DNA of 64,000 nt from Erythrobacter insulae. GTDB taxonomy: Bacteria > Pseudomonadota > Alphaproteobacteria > Sphingomonadales > Sphingomonadaceae. A program made the translations under genes and the position numbers. Each line of letters begins with the position of its first letter. The first letter of the stretch is position 1. The stretch lies in the NCBI RefSeq assembly GCF_007004095.1, contig NZ_VHJK01000001.1:124001-188000 (forward strand). Reading direction: 5' to 3'. Under the pieces are notes generated by a model, which ran no database searches, was not told the DNA's origin, and saw only the letters and a list, made by a program, of their open reading frames with translations. This document shows positions 17,035 to 24,985 of this stretch, piece after piece.

Positions 17035-17062
17035 GGAGATTGCTTTGGCGCATCAAGGTTAA

Positions 17063-17230
17063 CATTCGCTATCTGCGGGCCAAAAATGAAAACGCCCCCG
17101 AGCCCAAAGGACAAGAAAGCGTTTTCCGCGGTTGGTGGTTACCGCGCTCAGGCCGCTGGTGGGTTGGCCCAAGATGGGAGGAGGAGGCCCGCAAAATGGT
17201 GGGTTTTTGCGGCGCCCCTCAAATGATGTG
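17063..17230 (+). ncRNA. ssrS: Probable 6S RNA
   Basis: The 359-base gap 17035-17393 is the longest without a protein gene. Within it motifs appear in the order found in E. coli 6S RNA: GCGGGCCA (17075-17082), CCCCCGAGCC (17095-17104; E. coli CCCCUGAGCC), CCGCGGTTGGTG (17126-17137; E. coli CCGCGGUUGGUG) and TTGCGGCG (17207-17214; E. coli CUGCGGCGG). GCGGGCC can pair with GGCCCGC at 17186-17192, and CGCGGT (17127-17132) with ACCGCG (17141-17146). 6S RNA mimics an open promoter and sequesters sigma-70 RNA polymerase. The ends are approximate. The rest of the gap (17231-17393) holds only a short GTTCAT/ATGAAC repeat. Confidence 0.68.
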
Positions 17231-17393
17231 TTCATGTATATGGGTTCCAATATGAACAGCCTGCAATCAGCGCGGAAAGCAACGGTTCAGCGTTGCAAGC
17301 AGATGTAACACCCGCGCTGCAGCCGACCGGGATCACCACCGAAGCACGGCGCCGCTTGCGCTTGGTTCATGCGGAGCCTACGGGCCGTGCTTC

Positions 17394-18314
17394 ATGGCGA
17401 CGCCGACACCCTCCCCCACTGACAGCGATACTCAGCCGTCCGGATTGCCTGCTGCGCTTGGCGCGTATCTGATCTGGGGTTTCCTGCCGCTTTATCTGCT
17501 GCTGGTTACATCGGTCCCGCCGTTTGAATTTGTGGGCTGGCGCATCATCTGGACGCTGCCGTTCTGTTTGCTGATTGTGGCGCTGCGCAAGCAATTTCCC
17601 GCGTTGCTAGAGGCGTTATCGAACCGCCGCACAGTGATGGCGCTGTTTGCAAGCGCGATCCTGATTGCGATCAACTGGTTCGTATATATCTGGGCGATCA
17701 TGCAGAATCAGGTCTACGCCGCCAGCCTTGGATATTATCTCAACCCGCTTTTGAATGTCCTGCTCGGCACGCTTTTTCTGGGCGAGAAACTGTCGAAGCG
17801 TCAGTGGCTGGCCGTCGGCATTGCTTTGACGGCGGTCGCTATTTTGGCAGCCGGGGCGCTCACCACTCTGTGGATCAGTCTAAGCCTTGCTTTTAGCTTC
17901 GGCCTTTATGGCATTGTAAGGAAACAGGTTCCTGTCGGGTCACTTCCCGGGTTGACTATCGAAAGTGCGATTTTGCTCATTCCGGCGGCTGGGATCGCAT
18001 GGTGGTATGGACAGAGCCCAGCGGGATCGGCTTTTGGCAATGACTGGTTCTTGAGCGCTGCGATTGTTTTTTCAGGGGTGGTCACAGCGGTCCCGCTGAT
18101 GCTGTTCGCGATTGCGGCCAAACGGATGAATTACTCGACGCTTGGTTTTATCCAATATCTCGCGCCGACAATCGTATTCCTGCTCGGCCTGACGGTGTTC
18201 GACGAAGAATTGCGTCCGGCCCAGCTGGGCAGTTTCCTGTTGATATGGACAGCAGTTGCGATCTTTATGTTCGATCTTTGGGCGCGCAGCCGCAAAGCGA
18301 AAGCCGCCGCCTAA
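17394..18314 (+). CDS. rarD: RarD-type EamA/DMT-family transporter
   Basis: The 306-aa protein has about ten transmembrane helices and two EamA-type repeats. RarD-specific stretches are present: GAYLIWGFLPLYLLL at the start, FVGWRIIWTLPF, NWFVYIWAI, SLGYYLNPLLNVLLG and NYSTLGFIQYLAPTIVFLLG. RarD proteins are inner-membrane drug/metabolite exporters of unknown substrate, named from a chloramphenicol-sensitivity locus. ATG 17394 directly follows the 6S RNA region. Its stop overlaps the convergent pyrC stop by four bases. Confidence 0.88.
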   Translation: MATPTPSPTDSDTQPSGLPAALGAYLIWGFLPLYLLLVTSVPPFEFVGWRIIWTLPFCLLIVALRKQFPALLEALSNRRTVMALFASAILIAINWFVYIWAIMQNQVYAASLGYYLNPLLNVLLGTLFLGEKLSKRQWLAVGIALTAVAILAAGALTTLWISLSLAFSFGLYGIVRKQVPVGSLPGLTIESAILLIPAAGIAWWYGQSPAGSAFGNDWFLSAAIVFSGVVTAVPLMLFAIAAKRMNYSTLGFIQYLAPTIVFLLGLTVFDEELRPAQLGSFLLIWTAVAIFMFDLWARSRKAKAAA

Positions 18315-19348
18315 CCCGCGATCCGCCAGCCTATCGTTTGGCCGCCATGCCAAGGCACGATGGTCGATCCGGCAAGCTCCAATTCTGCCGGAACAGCAAT
18401 CTCTGCGCGTTCCAGTGTGACTGTCGCTTCGTTCACCGGAAGACCGTAAAACGCAGGCCCGTTGAGCGAGGCGAAGGCCTCGAATTGATCGAGAGCGCCC
18501 TCTTGATCAAACACGGTGCAGTAGCTTTCCAGCGCATAGGGCGCGCCAAAAATCCCCGCACACCCGCATGCGCTTTCCTTGTCACCGCGAAGATGGGGGG
18601 CGCTGTCTGTGCCTAAAAAGAATTTCGGCGATCCCGAAGTTGCCGCTTTGCGCAGCGCAAGCCGGTGCAATTCACGCTTGGCCACCGGCAGGCAGTAATT
18701 GTGCGGCTGTATCCCGCCAACCAGCATCGCGTTTCGATTGATGTGAAGATGCTGCGGTGTGATTGTTGCGGCAACATTGGGTCCGCATTCCTCGACGAAG
18801 GTCACCGCATCGGCTGTTGTGATATGTTCAAAGACGACTTTAAGCTGCGGAAAATCGCGAACAATCGCACGCAAGTGGCGTTCAATAAATTCAGCTTCGC
18901 GGTCAAACACATCGATATCTGGATCGGTCACCTCACCGTGGATACACAGCACGATGCCTGTCGCCTCCATGCGTTCAAGCACGGGGTAGATTTTGGTCAC
19001 ATCGCTCACACCATGAGCGGAATTGGTGGTTGCGTTGGCGGGATAGAGTTTGGCTGCTGTAAAAACGCCGTCGGAGTGCCCGCGCGCCAGATCATCCGGA
19101 TCGGTCGCGTCGGTCAAATAACACGTCATCAGCGGCGTAAAAGTCATCCCGGCGGGCACTGCGGCCGCGATCCGATCCCGATATTCAGCCGCCAAAGCCG
19201 CTGTTGTGACCGGAGGCGTGAGATTGGGCATGACAATCGCCCGGCCAAATTGACGCGCCGTATAAGGCACAACGCCGCGCATTATCTCACCATCGCGAAA
19301 ATGCAGGTGCCAATCATCGGGGCGGCGGATTGTAATGGTATCGCTCAT
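18311..19348 (-). CDS. pyrC: Dihydroorotase (class II)
   Basis: The 345-aa amidohydrolase has the Zn ligands HLH at residues 14-16 (WHLHFRDG), the carboxylated lysine in AAKLYPANATTNS, the HGE motif in VLCIHGEVTD, His in FEHITTADA and the catalytic Asp in LGTDSAPHLRGDKE. Length and motifs match the E. coli-type pyrC branch. It closes carbamoyl-aspartate to dihydroorotate in pyrimidine synthesis. The later-acting pyrE lies at 37.8 kb, so the pathway genes are dispersed. Divergent from the ATP-grasp gene with a 64-base gap. Confidence 0.95.
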   Translation of the reverse strand: MSDTITIRRPDDWHLHFRDGEIMRGVVPYTARQFGRAIVMPNLTPPVTTAALAAEYRDRIAAAVPAGMTFTPLMTCYLTDATDPDDLARGHSDGVFTAAKLYPANATTNSAHGVSDVTKIYPVLERMEATGIVLCIHGEVTDPDIDVFDREAEFIERHLRAIVRDFPQLKVVFEHITTADAVTFVEECGPNVAATITPQHLHINRNAMLVGGIQPHNYCLPVAKRELHRLALRKAATSGSPKFFLGTDSAPHLRGDKESACGCAGIFGAPYALESYCTVFDQEGALDQFEAFASLNGPAFYGLPVNEATVTLERAEIAVPAELELAGSTIVPWHGGQTIGWRIAG

Positions 19349-19412
19349 GCCGGACCCTTAGTCTGGCACAGAAACTCTTTCCAGTCCCGCCAGACAGCAA
19401 TACAGGCTTTGC

Positions 19413-20303
19413 ATGACAAAAATCGGATTTCTTGCATGCGAAACAACCGTTCCCAGTTCAGGAGAGCGGCGCGGTGACGCGTTTGAACATGACCTGATGA
19501 TCGCGGCGCTGGAGCCTGCTTTTGCTGAGCAGGGGTTGCAGCTGCATGTCATCGATTGGGAAGCGCCGATCGAGGCATTTGACGGTATCGCATTGGCCAT
19601 GCTGGGCACGGCATGGAATTATCAGGACAAGTCCGATCAATTCATCGCCAAGCTCGATGCCTTATCCGCCAGCGGGATCACCGTATGCAATGCGCCTGAG
19701 GTTGTTCGCTGGAACGCGACGAAAACCTATCTGCGCGATCTTGCGCAGCGCGGCGCGCATACAATCCCGACCGAGTGGCGCAGCGATGTCACAACCGCAG
19801 ATGCGCTCGCTGCGATGGAGCGGTTCGGATGCGATAAAATGGTCGTGAAACGCCAGGTGGGCGCCGGTGCGCTGGATCAAATATTGCTGTCGCGCGGCGA
19901 TATGCCGCCAAGCGATTGGCACTATGGCCACGCCGCTATGCTTCAACCATTTCTGCCGGCAATTGCCGAAGAAGGCGAACTGAGCTTTATCTTTATCGAT
20001 GGAGCATTAAGCCATGCGCTTCGCAAACGTCCGGCTGCAGGCGATTATCGCATTCAATCGCTGTATGGCGGGACAGAAAGCATGCATGAGCCGGGCACGG
20101 CAGAGATCGAGGCCGCCTCCGCGATTATCGCCGCCCTACCCTTTCCCGCACCGCTATATGCCCGCATCGATATGCTCCGCGCTGTAGATGGCCGATTAAC
20201 AATCATGGAAGCCGAGCTGATCGAACCCTATCTGTATCCCGAACAAGGGCCAGATCTGGGCAGGCGCCTCGCCCTCGCTGTCGCAAAAAGGCTAAGCCAA
20301 TGA
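19413..20303 (+). CDS. ATP-grasp domain protein (RimK/glutathione synthetase-like)
   Basis: The 296-aa product begins MTKIGFLACETTVP and contains WNATKTYLRDLAQRGAHTIPTEW, KMVVKRQVGAGALD, an EGELSFIFIDGALSHALRKRP core and LTIMEAELIEPYLY near the end; the last carries the acidic Mg-binding residues of ATP-grasp ligases. Related proteins are annotated as prokaryotic glutathione synthetase-type or cycloserine-pathway ATP-grasp enzymes. They join a carboxylate to an amine or thiol through an acyl phosphate. Substrates are unknown. It overlaps ygfZ by four bases (ATGA), indicating co-translation. Confidence 0.78.
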   Translation: MTKIGFLACETTVPSSGERRGDAFEHDLMIAALEPAFAEQGLQLHVIDWEAPIEAFDGIALAMLGTAWNYQDKSDQFIAKLDALSASGITVCNAPEVVRWNATKTYLRDLAQRGAHTIPTEWRSDVTTADALAAMERFGCDKMVVKRQVGAGALDQILLSRGDMPPSDWHYGHAAMLQPFLPAIAEEGELSFIFIDGALSHALRKRPAAGDYRIQSLYGGTESMHEPGTAEIEAASAIIAALPFPAPLYARIDMLRAVDGRLTIMEAELIEPYLYPEQGPDLGRRLALAVAKRLSQ

Positions 20304-21040
20304 CTGCACGAATATTATCAGACCGCGCCGTGATCCGTTTGGCACCAACGGATACGGGCGAGGATGTTCGGGGATTTTTGCAGGGTCTTGTCACCAACGA
20401 TGTGAGCGGCAGGCTGCCCGTCTATGCGGCTTTGTTGTCCGCTCAGGGTAAAACCATGTTCGAATTTCTCGTGTTCGAAAATACCCAAGACGAAGGCGGA
20501 GGGGTGCTGATTGATTGCGAAGCACAATCGGCAGACGACCTGGCAAAACGTCTCTCGCTTTACCGTTTGCGCCGCAAGATTGCGATCGCGCGCGATGCGA
20601 CAGTGGCCGTTTATTGGAACACAGACCGGTTTGAAGACGCCGCAGTCGATCCCCGCCACGCAGGCTTGGGATACCGAACAATCGCTCCGATGCGCGCCGC
20701 AGATACCGCCGACGATGCCTACCGGTCTTTGCGTCTATCGCTCGGCATTCCGGAAGGGCGCGGCGAGCTTTCAGATATACTGTGGCTGGAGACGAACGCG
20801 GTTGAACTCAACGGCGTCAGTTTCGAAAAAGGGTGCTACATCGGTCAGGAAAACACCGCGCGCATGAATTGGCGGCAAAAGGTCAATCGCCGATTGGTTG
20901 TGGTGCCTTCCGATCAGTCAGACGAAAAGCGGCGCAAGGCGATCTATCCCGAGCTTGGAATGGCGGTAGACCATTTGCGCGTTTCGGACCTAGATCCGGC
21001 CAGCCTGCCTGAATGGCAAAGTGCCGGCCTTTCCGGCTAA
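20300..21040 (+). CDS. ygfZ: Folate-binding protein YgfZ (Fe-S cluster maintenance)
   Basis: The 246-aa GcvT-fold protein carries the YgfZ signature K-G-C-Y-x-G-Q-E (FEKGCYIGQENTARM), with the functional Cys. The N-terminal FLQGLVTNDVSG and YAALLSAQGKTMFEF segments are also typical. YgfZ/IBA57 proteins act with tetrahydrofolate in assembly or repair of [4Fe-4S] clusters in enzymes such as MiaB. The window also encodes a MoaA radical-SAM enzyme and FNR-type and SoxR regulators that need such clusters, though not next to this gene. Translationally coupled to the ATP-grasp gene. Confidence 0.9.
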   Translation: MTARILSDRAVIRLAPTDTGEDVRGFLQGLVTNDVSGRLPVYAALLSAQGKTMFEFLVFENTQDEGGGVLIDCEAQSADDLAKRLSLYRLRRKIAIARDATVAVYWNTDRFEDAAVDPRHAGLGYRTIAPMRAADTADDAYRSLRLSLGIPEGRGELSDILWLETNAVELNGVSFEKGCYIGQENTARMNWRQKVNRRLVVVPSDQSDEKRRKAIYPELGMAVDHLRVSDLDPASLPEWQSAGLSG

Positions 21041-21041
21041 T

Positions 21042-21638
21042 CTACGCCTGATGATGCTCTGCAAGTGAGGCTTCAAGATTGGCCGCAGCGCGTTCCCGCG
21101 CGGTATCACGTGGCAAACCGAGCGATTTGGCAAGCGCTCCGCCGATAAGCGCATCTCCCAGCGCAAGCAGCACCAGGCTGAGTGTATCTTTGTGCACGTG
21201 CATCGAATCGCCGGAATGATCCGCTTCTCCCGGCGCGATCTCATCAACCAATTCGTGAATCGTGCTGATAATGGGGTTGAGGGCATCTTCATTGCCAGTC
21301 AGCAGCATCCAGCTGGTCAAAGCGCCCGCGCCTTCACGGTCAAACGCATCAAAGGCCAAATCAACCACTTCGCGCGCCGAGCCAAGGCCCGCGCGGGTGG
21401 CATGGACCGCTTCGATGATCGTTTCGCATACGGTTTTGGCCAGATGCTCCGCCAGCGCCTTCTGCAGGCCGGAAGCCGACCCGAAATGATGAAGTAAATT
21501 GGCATGCGTACGCCCGATACGCCCCGCAACAGCCTTTAATGTGACCGATTGCGGACCTGTTTCGATCAATAAATCCCGCGCCGCTTGTAGTGCGGAACTG
21601 CGGGACTCTTCCGGCGTTAATCTCTTACGACTTGTCAT
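21042..21638 (-). CDS. TetR-family transcriptional regulator
   Basis: The 198-aa protein has an N-terminal helix-turn-helix of TetR type: ALQAARDLLIETGPQSVTLKAVAGRIGRTHANLLHHFGSASGL (about residues 16-58). The remaining helical domain contains clustered histidines in GEADHSGDSMHVHKD, possibly a metal or ligand site, but no recognisable ligand family. It is divergent from the diiron-type hydrolase gene with only 30 bases between the start codons, so it very likely represses that gene and itself. No obvious palindrome longer than a few bases is visible in the gap. Confidence 0.88.
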   Translation of the reverse strand: MTSRKRLTPEESRSSALQAARDLLIETGPQSVTLKAVAGRIGRTHANLLHHFGSASGLQKALAEHLAKTVCETIIEAVHATRAGLGSAREVVDLAFDAFDREGAGALTSWMLLTGNEDALNPIISTIHELVDEIAPGEADHSGDSMHVHKDTLSLVLLALGDALIGGALAKSLGLPRDTARERAAANLEASLAEHHQA

Positions 21639-21668
21639 TAACGACCATCCCTAATAAAAGTTTACCTT

Positions 21669-22598
21669 ATGAACAAGCAAACCTCGATCGATCTCGACCG
21701 CGCATCACCCGTTGATACAGCGCCGGATAATGAAAAATCAGTCGGACTGGCGCGTGCTACGGCAACTCCGGCCGAACACGAACTGATTGTTCGAAATGAA
21801 CGGTTCCCGCGAAACGCAATGGTACCACGCCATTGGCACTCTGGCGATCCAGTTGCGACAGCCTGGTACAATTCGGTTTCGGCCAGCCTGCCGCGCGGCG
21901 AAGCGTTTTTCATCGATACGCTGCGCCTGTTCCGCGATGATTTGCCGCCGCAACTTGCGCGGGAGGTAAAAGCCTTCACCACGCAGGAAATCAATCACAC
22001 GCGCGAACATGTCGCGTTTAACCGGCTTGTTTCCGACCACGGCTATAACGTGGAAAGCATTGATCAGGGTATTCAGGCGATGCTTGCATTGACCGAAGGG
22101 CGCCCGAAAGAATTCAATCTTGCCATCACGATCGCTCTGGAACATTTCGCGGCGATCATCAGCCGTCATTTGTTGCAGCATCCCGATTATCTTGAAGGTG
22201 CCGATCCGGTGGCCGCAGAAGTATGGCGTTGGCATGCAACGGAAGAGATCGAGCACAAGGGCTTGGTTTATGACGTCTGGATGCACGCAACACGGGATTG
22301 GAGCGCTTGGAAGCGTTACAAGACCCGCGCTTTGATTGCTGCTTTGATAACCAAGAAGTATTTCGGCAACCGTATCCGTGATGCGATTGGCCTTTTGGAG
22401 CAGGACGGTTTCACCCGTTCACAGGCAAAGCGTAAACTGTATGCCTTTCTGTGGTGGAAACCCGGCATGATGCGCCGCATGTTTTTTGAATGGGCCAGCA
22501 TCCTGAAACCAAGCTTTCACCCTTGGGATCATGATGACCGTGATCTGATCCAGAAATGGGAAAGCCCGTATTCCGATGCGGTCATGCCGGCCGAATAA
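21669..22598 (+). CDS. Predicted metal-dependent hydrolase (ferritin-like diiron family, COG3687 type)
   Basis: The 309-aa protein fits the predicted metal-dependent hydrolase family PF10118. It has VPRHWHSGDPVATAWYNSVSASLPRGEAFFIDTLR near the N-terminus and helices with Glu/His metal-ligand patterns: TTQEINHTREHVAFN, ITIALEHFAAIISR and WHATEEIEHKGLVYD. The E-x-x-H pairs resemble a ferritin-like diiron site. No reaction is established for the family; members occur near lipid or hydrocarbon metabolism genes. The divergent TetR gene 30 bases away probably controls it. A strong intrinsic terminator follows the stop. Confidence 0.75.
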   Translation: MNKQTSIDLDRASPVDTAPDNEKSVGLARATATPAEHELIVRNERFPRNAMVPRHWHSGDPVATAWYNSVSASLPRGEAFFIDTLRLFRDDLPPQLAREVKAFTTQEINHTREHVAFNRLVSDHGYNVESIDQGIQAMLALTEGRPKEFNLAITIALEHFAAIISRHLLQHPDYLEGADPVAAEVWRWHATEEIEHKGLVYDVWMHATRDWSAWKRYKTRALIAALITKKYFGNRIRDAIGLLEQDGFTRSQAKRKLYAFLWWKPGMMRRMFFEWASILKPSFHPWDHDDRDLIQKWESPYSDAVMPAE

Positions 22599-22615
22599 AC
22601 GGCGATAGATGAATG

Positions 22616-22653
22616 AAAAACCCCGGCGTTCCTTTGGGATAGCCGGGGTTTTT
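22616..22653. terminator. Bidirectional intrinsic terminator
   Basis: AAAAA-CCCCGGC, a 14-base loop and GCCGGGG-TTTTT form a perfect 7-bp GC stem with A and T tracts on both sides. It lies between the convergent diiron-hydrolase and GNAT genes and can serve both. Confidence 0.92.
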
Positions 22654-22672
22654 CGTATCTGACGCCGCGCAA

Positions 22673-23218
22673 TCACGCAGCGCGGGAAATGTCTTCATCT
22701 GCGCCGCTTTCCAGCAACAATTCGTATTCCGCCGTCGGAGACTTTTCCCCGCGACCGCAAGAATGGCGCTCAACAATTCGACCGGTCGGGCAAAAGCCGA
22801 TCTTGCGCAAAACTGCACCCGATGCGGGATTGTCGAGAAAATGTGATGCGAATAGCCGCCTGTGACCGAGCGTACGAGCGACCTTCAATGCTGCCGTCCC
22901 CGCCTCGGTAGCAAATCCCTGTCCCCAATAAGGACGCGCGATCCAATACCCAAGCTCAACGGCATCCTTGTCGCCATCCATCGGATCCATACCGATACAT
23001 CCAACAATTTCAGCGTCGCGAGCCCGCGTAATGAGAAAGCGCGGGAACAAGGGATCAATCGGTAATGAAACAAATCGCCGCGCGTCTTCCGCCGCATAGG
23101 GCCACGGTGCGCTTGCAAGGTTTCGAACGACATCTTCATCGGCAATGCCCGAAAGCACACCTTGCCAATCCTCTGGCCAAAGCGGTCTCAGCAGCAGTCT
23201 TGCGCTTCGATGGAACAC
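22673..23218 (-). CDS. GNAT-family acetyltransferase (RimJ/RimL type)
   Basis: About 181 aa from GTG 23218, chosen because GGGGAG lies 7 bases upstream; the open frame extends to TTG 23284 without a ribosome site. The RimJ-like pattern is clear: ARLLLRPLWPEDW, VELGYWIARPYWGQGFATEAGTAALKVAR (acetyl-CoA loop) and RRLFASHFLDNPASGAVLRKIGF. Such enzymes acetylate protein N-termini, amino groups of small molecules or antibiotics; no substrate can be named. It shares a terminator region with the convergent diiron-hydrolase gene. Confidence 0.85.
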   Translation of the reverse strand: MFHRSARLLLRPLWPEDWQGVLSGIADEDVVRNLASAPWPYAAEDARRFVSLPIDPLFPRFLITRARDAEIVGCIGMDPMDGDKDAVELGYWIARPYWGQGFATEAGTAALKVARTLGHRRLFASHFLDNPASGAVLRKIGFCPTGRIVERHSCGRGEKSPTAEYELLLESGADEDISRAA

Positions 23219-23339
23219 GAACTTTCTCCCCAATAGAGAACCCAACCCTCGCACAGACACGCGCTTAGACGGCCTGCATGACAATTGCGTTGCCGTGAAA
23301 TTTTATTGTTCCACGGATTTTTCTGAGGGAGAAACGAGA

Positions 23340-23383
23340 AGAGGGAGATGGCTCCCCCGAAACGGGGTGGCCCTTCTCCCTCT
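23340..23383. terminator. Hairpin downstream of rpmA
   Basis: AGAGGGAGA (23340-23348) pairs with TCTCCCTCT (23375-23383), with an inner CCCC-GAAAC-GGGG stem. It sits 65 bases after the rpmA stop and before the GNAT gene. It has no U-run in either direction, so it may be a Rho-type or processing element rather than a simple intrinsic terminator. The rest of 23219-23447 shows nothing recognisable. Confidence 0.5.
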
Positions 23384-23447
23384 ACGCTGCCGATTGTGTC
23401 ATCGGCTAGGACCGCCCCGGTGGACGATCCTGTTTTAGATCATCCGA

Positions 23448-23717
23448 TTATTCAGCTGCCTGCGCAATAATGTCTACCGACACGAATTTGCGGCCAAGTT
23501 TGCCTTTATGGAATCGCACCACACCTTCGCCGAGGGCGAATAGCGTGTGGTCTTTGCCCATGCCGACATTGCTGCCCGCATAGAATTTGGTTCCGCGCTG
23601 ACGCACGATGATGTTTCCGCCGATCACGTCCTGACCGCCGAATTTTTTCACACCAAGGCGGCGACCTGCTGAGTCGCGACCGTTACGCGATGAACCGCCT
23701 GCTTTTTTATGTGCCAT
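23448..23717 (-). CDS. rpmA: 50S ribosomal protein bL27
   Basis: The 89-aa protein starts [18 protein letters not shown] and continues [24 protein letters not shown], the invariant bL27 sequence whose flexible N-terminus reaches the peptidyl-transferase centre. There is no Firmicutes-type N-terminal cleavage extension. It follows rplU by 12 bases, the universal rplU-rpmA pair. Confidence 0.98.
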   Translation of the reverse strand: MAHKKAGGSSRNGRDSAGRRLGVKKFGGQDVIGGNIIVRQRGTKFYAGSNVGMGKDHTLFALGEGVVRFHKGKLGRKFVSVDIIAQAAE

Positions 23718-23729
23718 GGGTCCTGATCC

Positions 23730-24239
23730 TTACTTGGTCTCGTCAGCCTTGGGCGCGGCTTTTTTGGCCGGTGCCTTTTTGGCTGGTGCTTTTTTCGCTG
23801 CAGGTTCTTTAGTGGCTGCAGTTTTCGGAGCGGCTTTCTTTGCCGGAGCCTTCTTGGCAGGTGCCGCCTTGGCTTCGGTTTCCGCTTTTGGCGCTGCTTC
23901 CTTCTTAGGAGCAGCAGCCTTTTTCGCTGGAGCTTTTTTGCCTTCGCCGACATCGGTGATGCGCAGCAAAGTCATTTGCTGACGATGGCCCGCTTTCCGG
24001 CGGTAATTGTGGCGACGACGCTTTTTGAAAACGACGACTTTCTCGCTCTTGGCTTGAGCGATGATTTCTGCCGATACACTCACCTTGGTGGCATCAGCGA
24101 TGCTATCGCCTTCGCCGGCGAGCAACACGTCACCCAGGGTGATGGTATCGCCGGCTTCACCAGCGAGTTTCTCAACGGCAATCTTGTCTCCGGCGGCAAC
24201 CCGATATTGCTTGCCGCCTGTGCGCACTATCGCGAACAT
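23730..24239 (-). CDS. rplU: 50S ribosomal protein bL21 with long Lys/Ala/Pro-rich C-terminal tail
   Basis: Residues 1-99 form a normal bL21 ([43 protein letters not shown]). They are followed by about 70 extra residues made of imperfect AKKAPAKKA-type repeats, giving 169 aa against about 103 in E. coli. The tail is low-complexity, strongly basic and resembles histone H1-like tails. The frame is open throughout, with no sign of a frameshift. The tail should sit on the ribosome surface or contact RNA; its role is unknown. A consensus-like promoter lies about 110-135 bases upstream. Confidence 0.95.
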   Translation of the reverse strand: MFAIVRTGGKQYRVAAGDKIAVEKLAGEAGDTITLGDVLLAGEGDSIADATKVSVSAEIIAQAKSEKVVVFKKRRRHNYRRKAGHRQQMTLLRITDVGEGKKAPAKKAAAPKKEAAPKAETEAKAAPAKKAPAKKAAPKTAATKEPAAKKAPAKKAPAKKAAPKADETK

Positions 24240-24345
24240 GGCTTTATACTCTCAATCTCTTGGCGTGTCCGGCTTCGTGTAAAGAGTTCACACCAACCGA
24301 ACGGCATTGCGACGCCGCATTCACGCAGCGTCGGAAAGAACGGTG

Positions 24346-24374
24346 CCGTTAAGGGAAACGCCAAAGCAAGTCAA
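24346..24374 (-). promoter_or_regulatory. Probable sigma-70 promoter of rplU-rpmA
   Basis: On the minus strand TTGACT (24374-24369) and TAACGG (24351-24346) are separated by 17 bp. This would start transcription near 24339, giving a leader of about 100 bases with a GACGC...GCGTC hairpin. The rest of 24240-24475 shows no other feature. Confidence 0.6.
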
Positions 24375-24475
24375 CGCTATCTGGCGATGAATCTGGCTCT
24401 GGACCGACTCTTTTTCAAGAGCATGCCGATCCGACTTTGCGCAACTGGGCCTTCGTGATATTCGCCAAAATCAAT

Positions 24476-24985
24476 ATGACACGGCGTAACCCCCTACTGT
24501 TTTTGATCGCAGCGAGCACGCTTGCCCTGTCTGCGTGCGCAGACAGCAGCGATAAATACCCGTCTCTTGCAATCAGAGATGTGGAACGCGTTGCAGGCCA
24601 GTTCCGGCCCGCCCCGCCGCAAAGCGCCGAGGCGATTCGCCCCGTCGCGTCAGAGAAAGAGATTTCCGAGATTGTCGGGCGAGCTGATGAAGCGCACCGT
24701 CGATTCCTCGCCAGACGGGCCGATGCGAGACGATTGGTCGAATCAGCCCGCCTGACCAATATCGAAAGCAATGTCCGGCAGCGCGCTCTGATCGCACTGG
24801 CGGATTTGGCATCCTTGCGCAGCGATACAGTTCTTTCATTAGGAGATCTGGATCTGTTGAGAGCCGAAGCCGAAACGACGTTCGCGCCGACTGACGACAT
24901 TTTTCAGGCGCAAGCCCGCATCGGGCTATCGTTAAATGTCCAAAATGGCATCATCAACAGTCTTTGGGCAGATTTGGGCCAATGA
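24476..24985 (+). CDS. Hypothetical lipoprotein coupled to the FNR-type regulator
   Basis: The 169-aa product has a signal segment LLFLIAASTLALSAC with lipobox LSAC. The mature part is helical and charged (EKEISEIVGRADEAHRRFLARRADARRLVESARLTN), suggesting a coiled-coil-like periplasmic domain. I do not recognise the family. ATG 24476 was chosen because it places the signal peptide correctly; the ribosome site is poor. The stop overlaps the ATG of the regulator by four bases, so the two are translated together. Confidence 0.6.
   Translation: MTRRNPLLFLIAASTLALSACADSSDKYPSLAIRDVERVAGQFRPAPPQSAEAIRPVASEKEISEIVGRADEAHRRFLARRADARRLVESARLTNIESNVRQRALIALADLASLRSDTVLSLGDLDLLRAEAETTFAPTDDIFQAQARIGLSLNVQNGIINSLWADLGQ

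Noticed and set aside
17040-17255. Short open frames on both strands in the 17.0-17.3 kb gap
   Set aside because: They overlap the 6S RNA motifs and have no ribosome sites or recognisable sequence.
23648-23953. Lys/Arg/Pro-rich 101-codon frame
   Set aside because: It is the +1 frame of the repetitive rplU tail; its histone-like look comes from the repeat, not from an independent gene.
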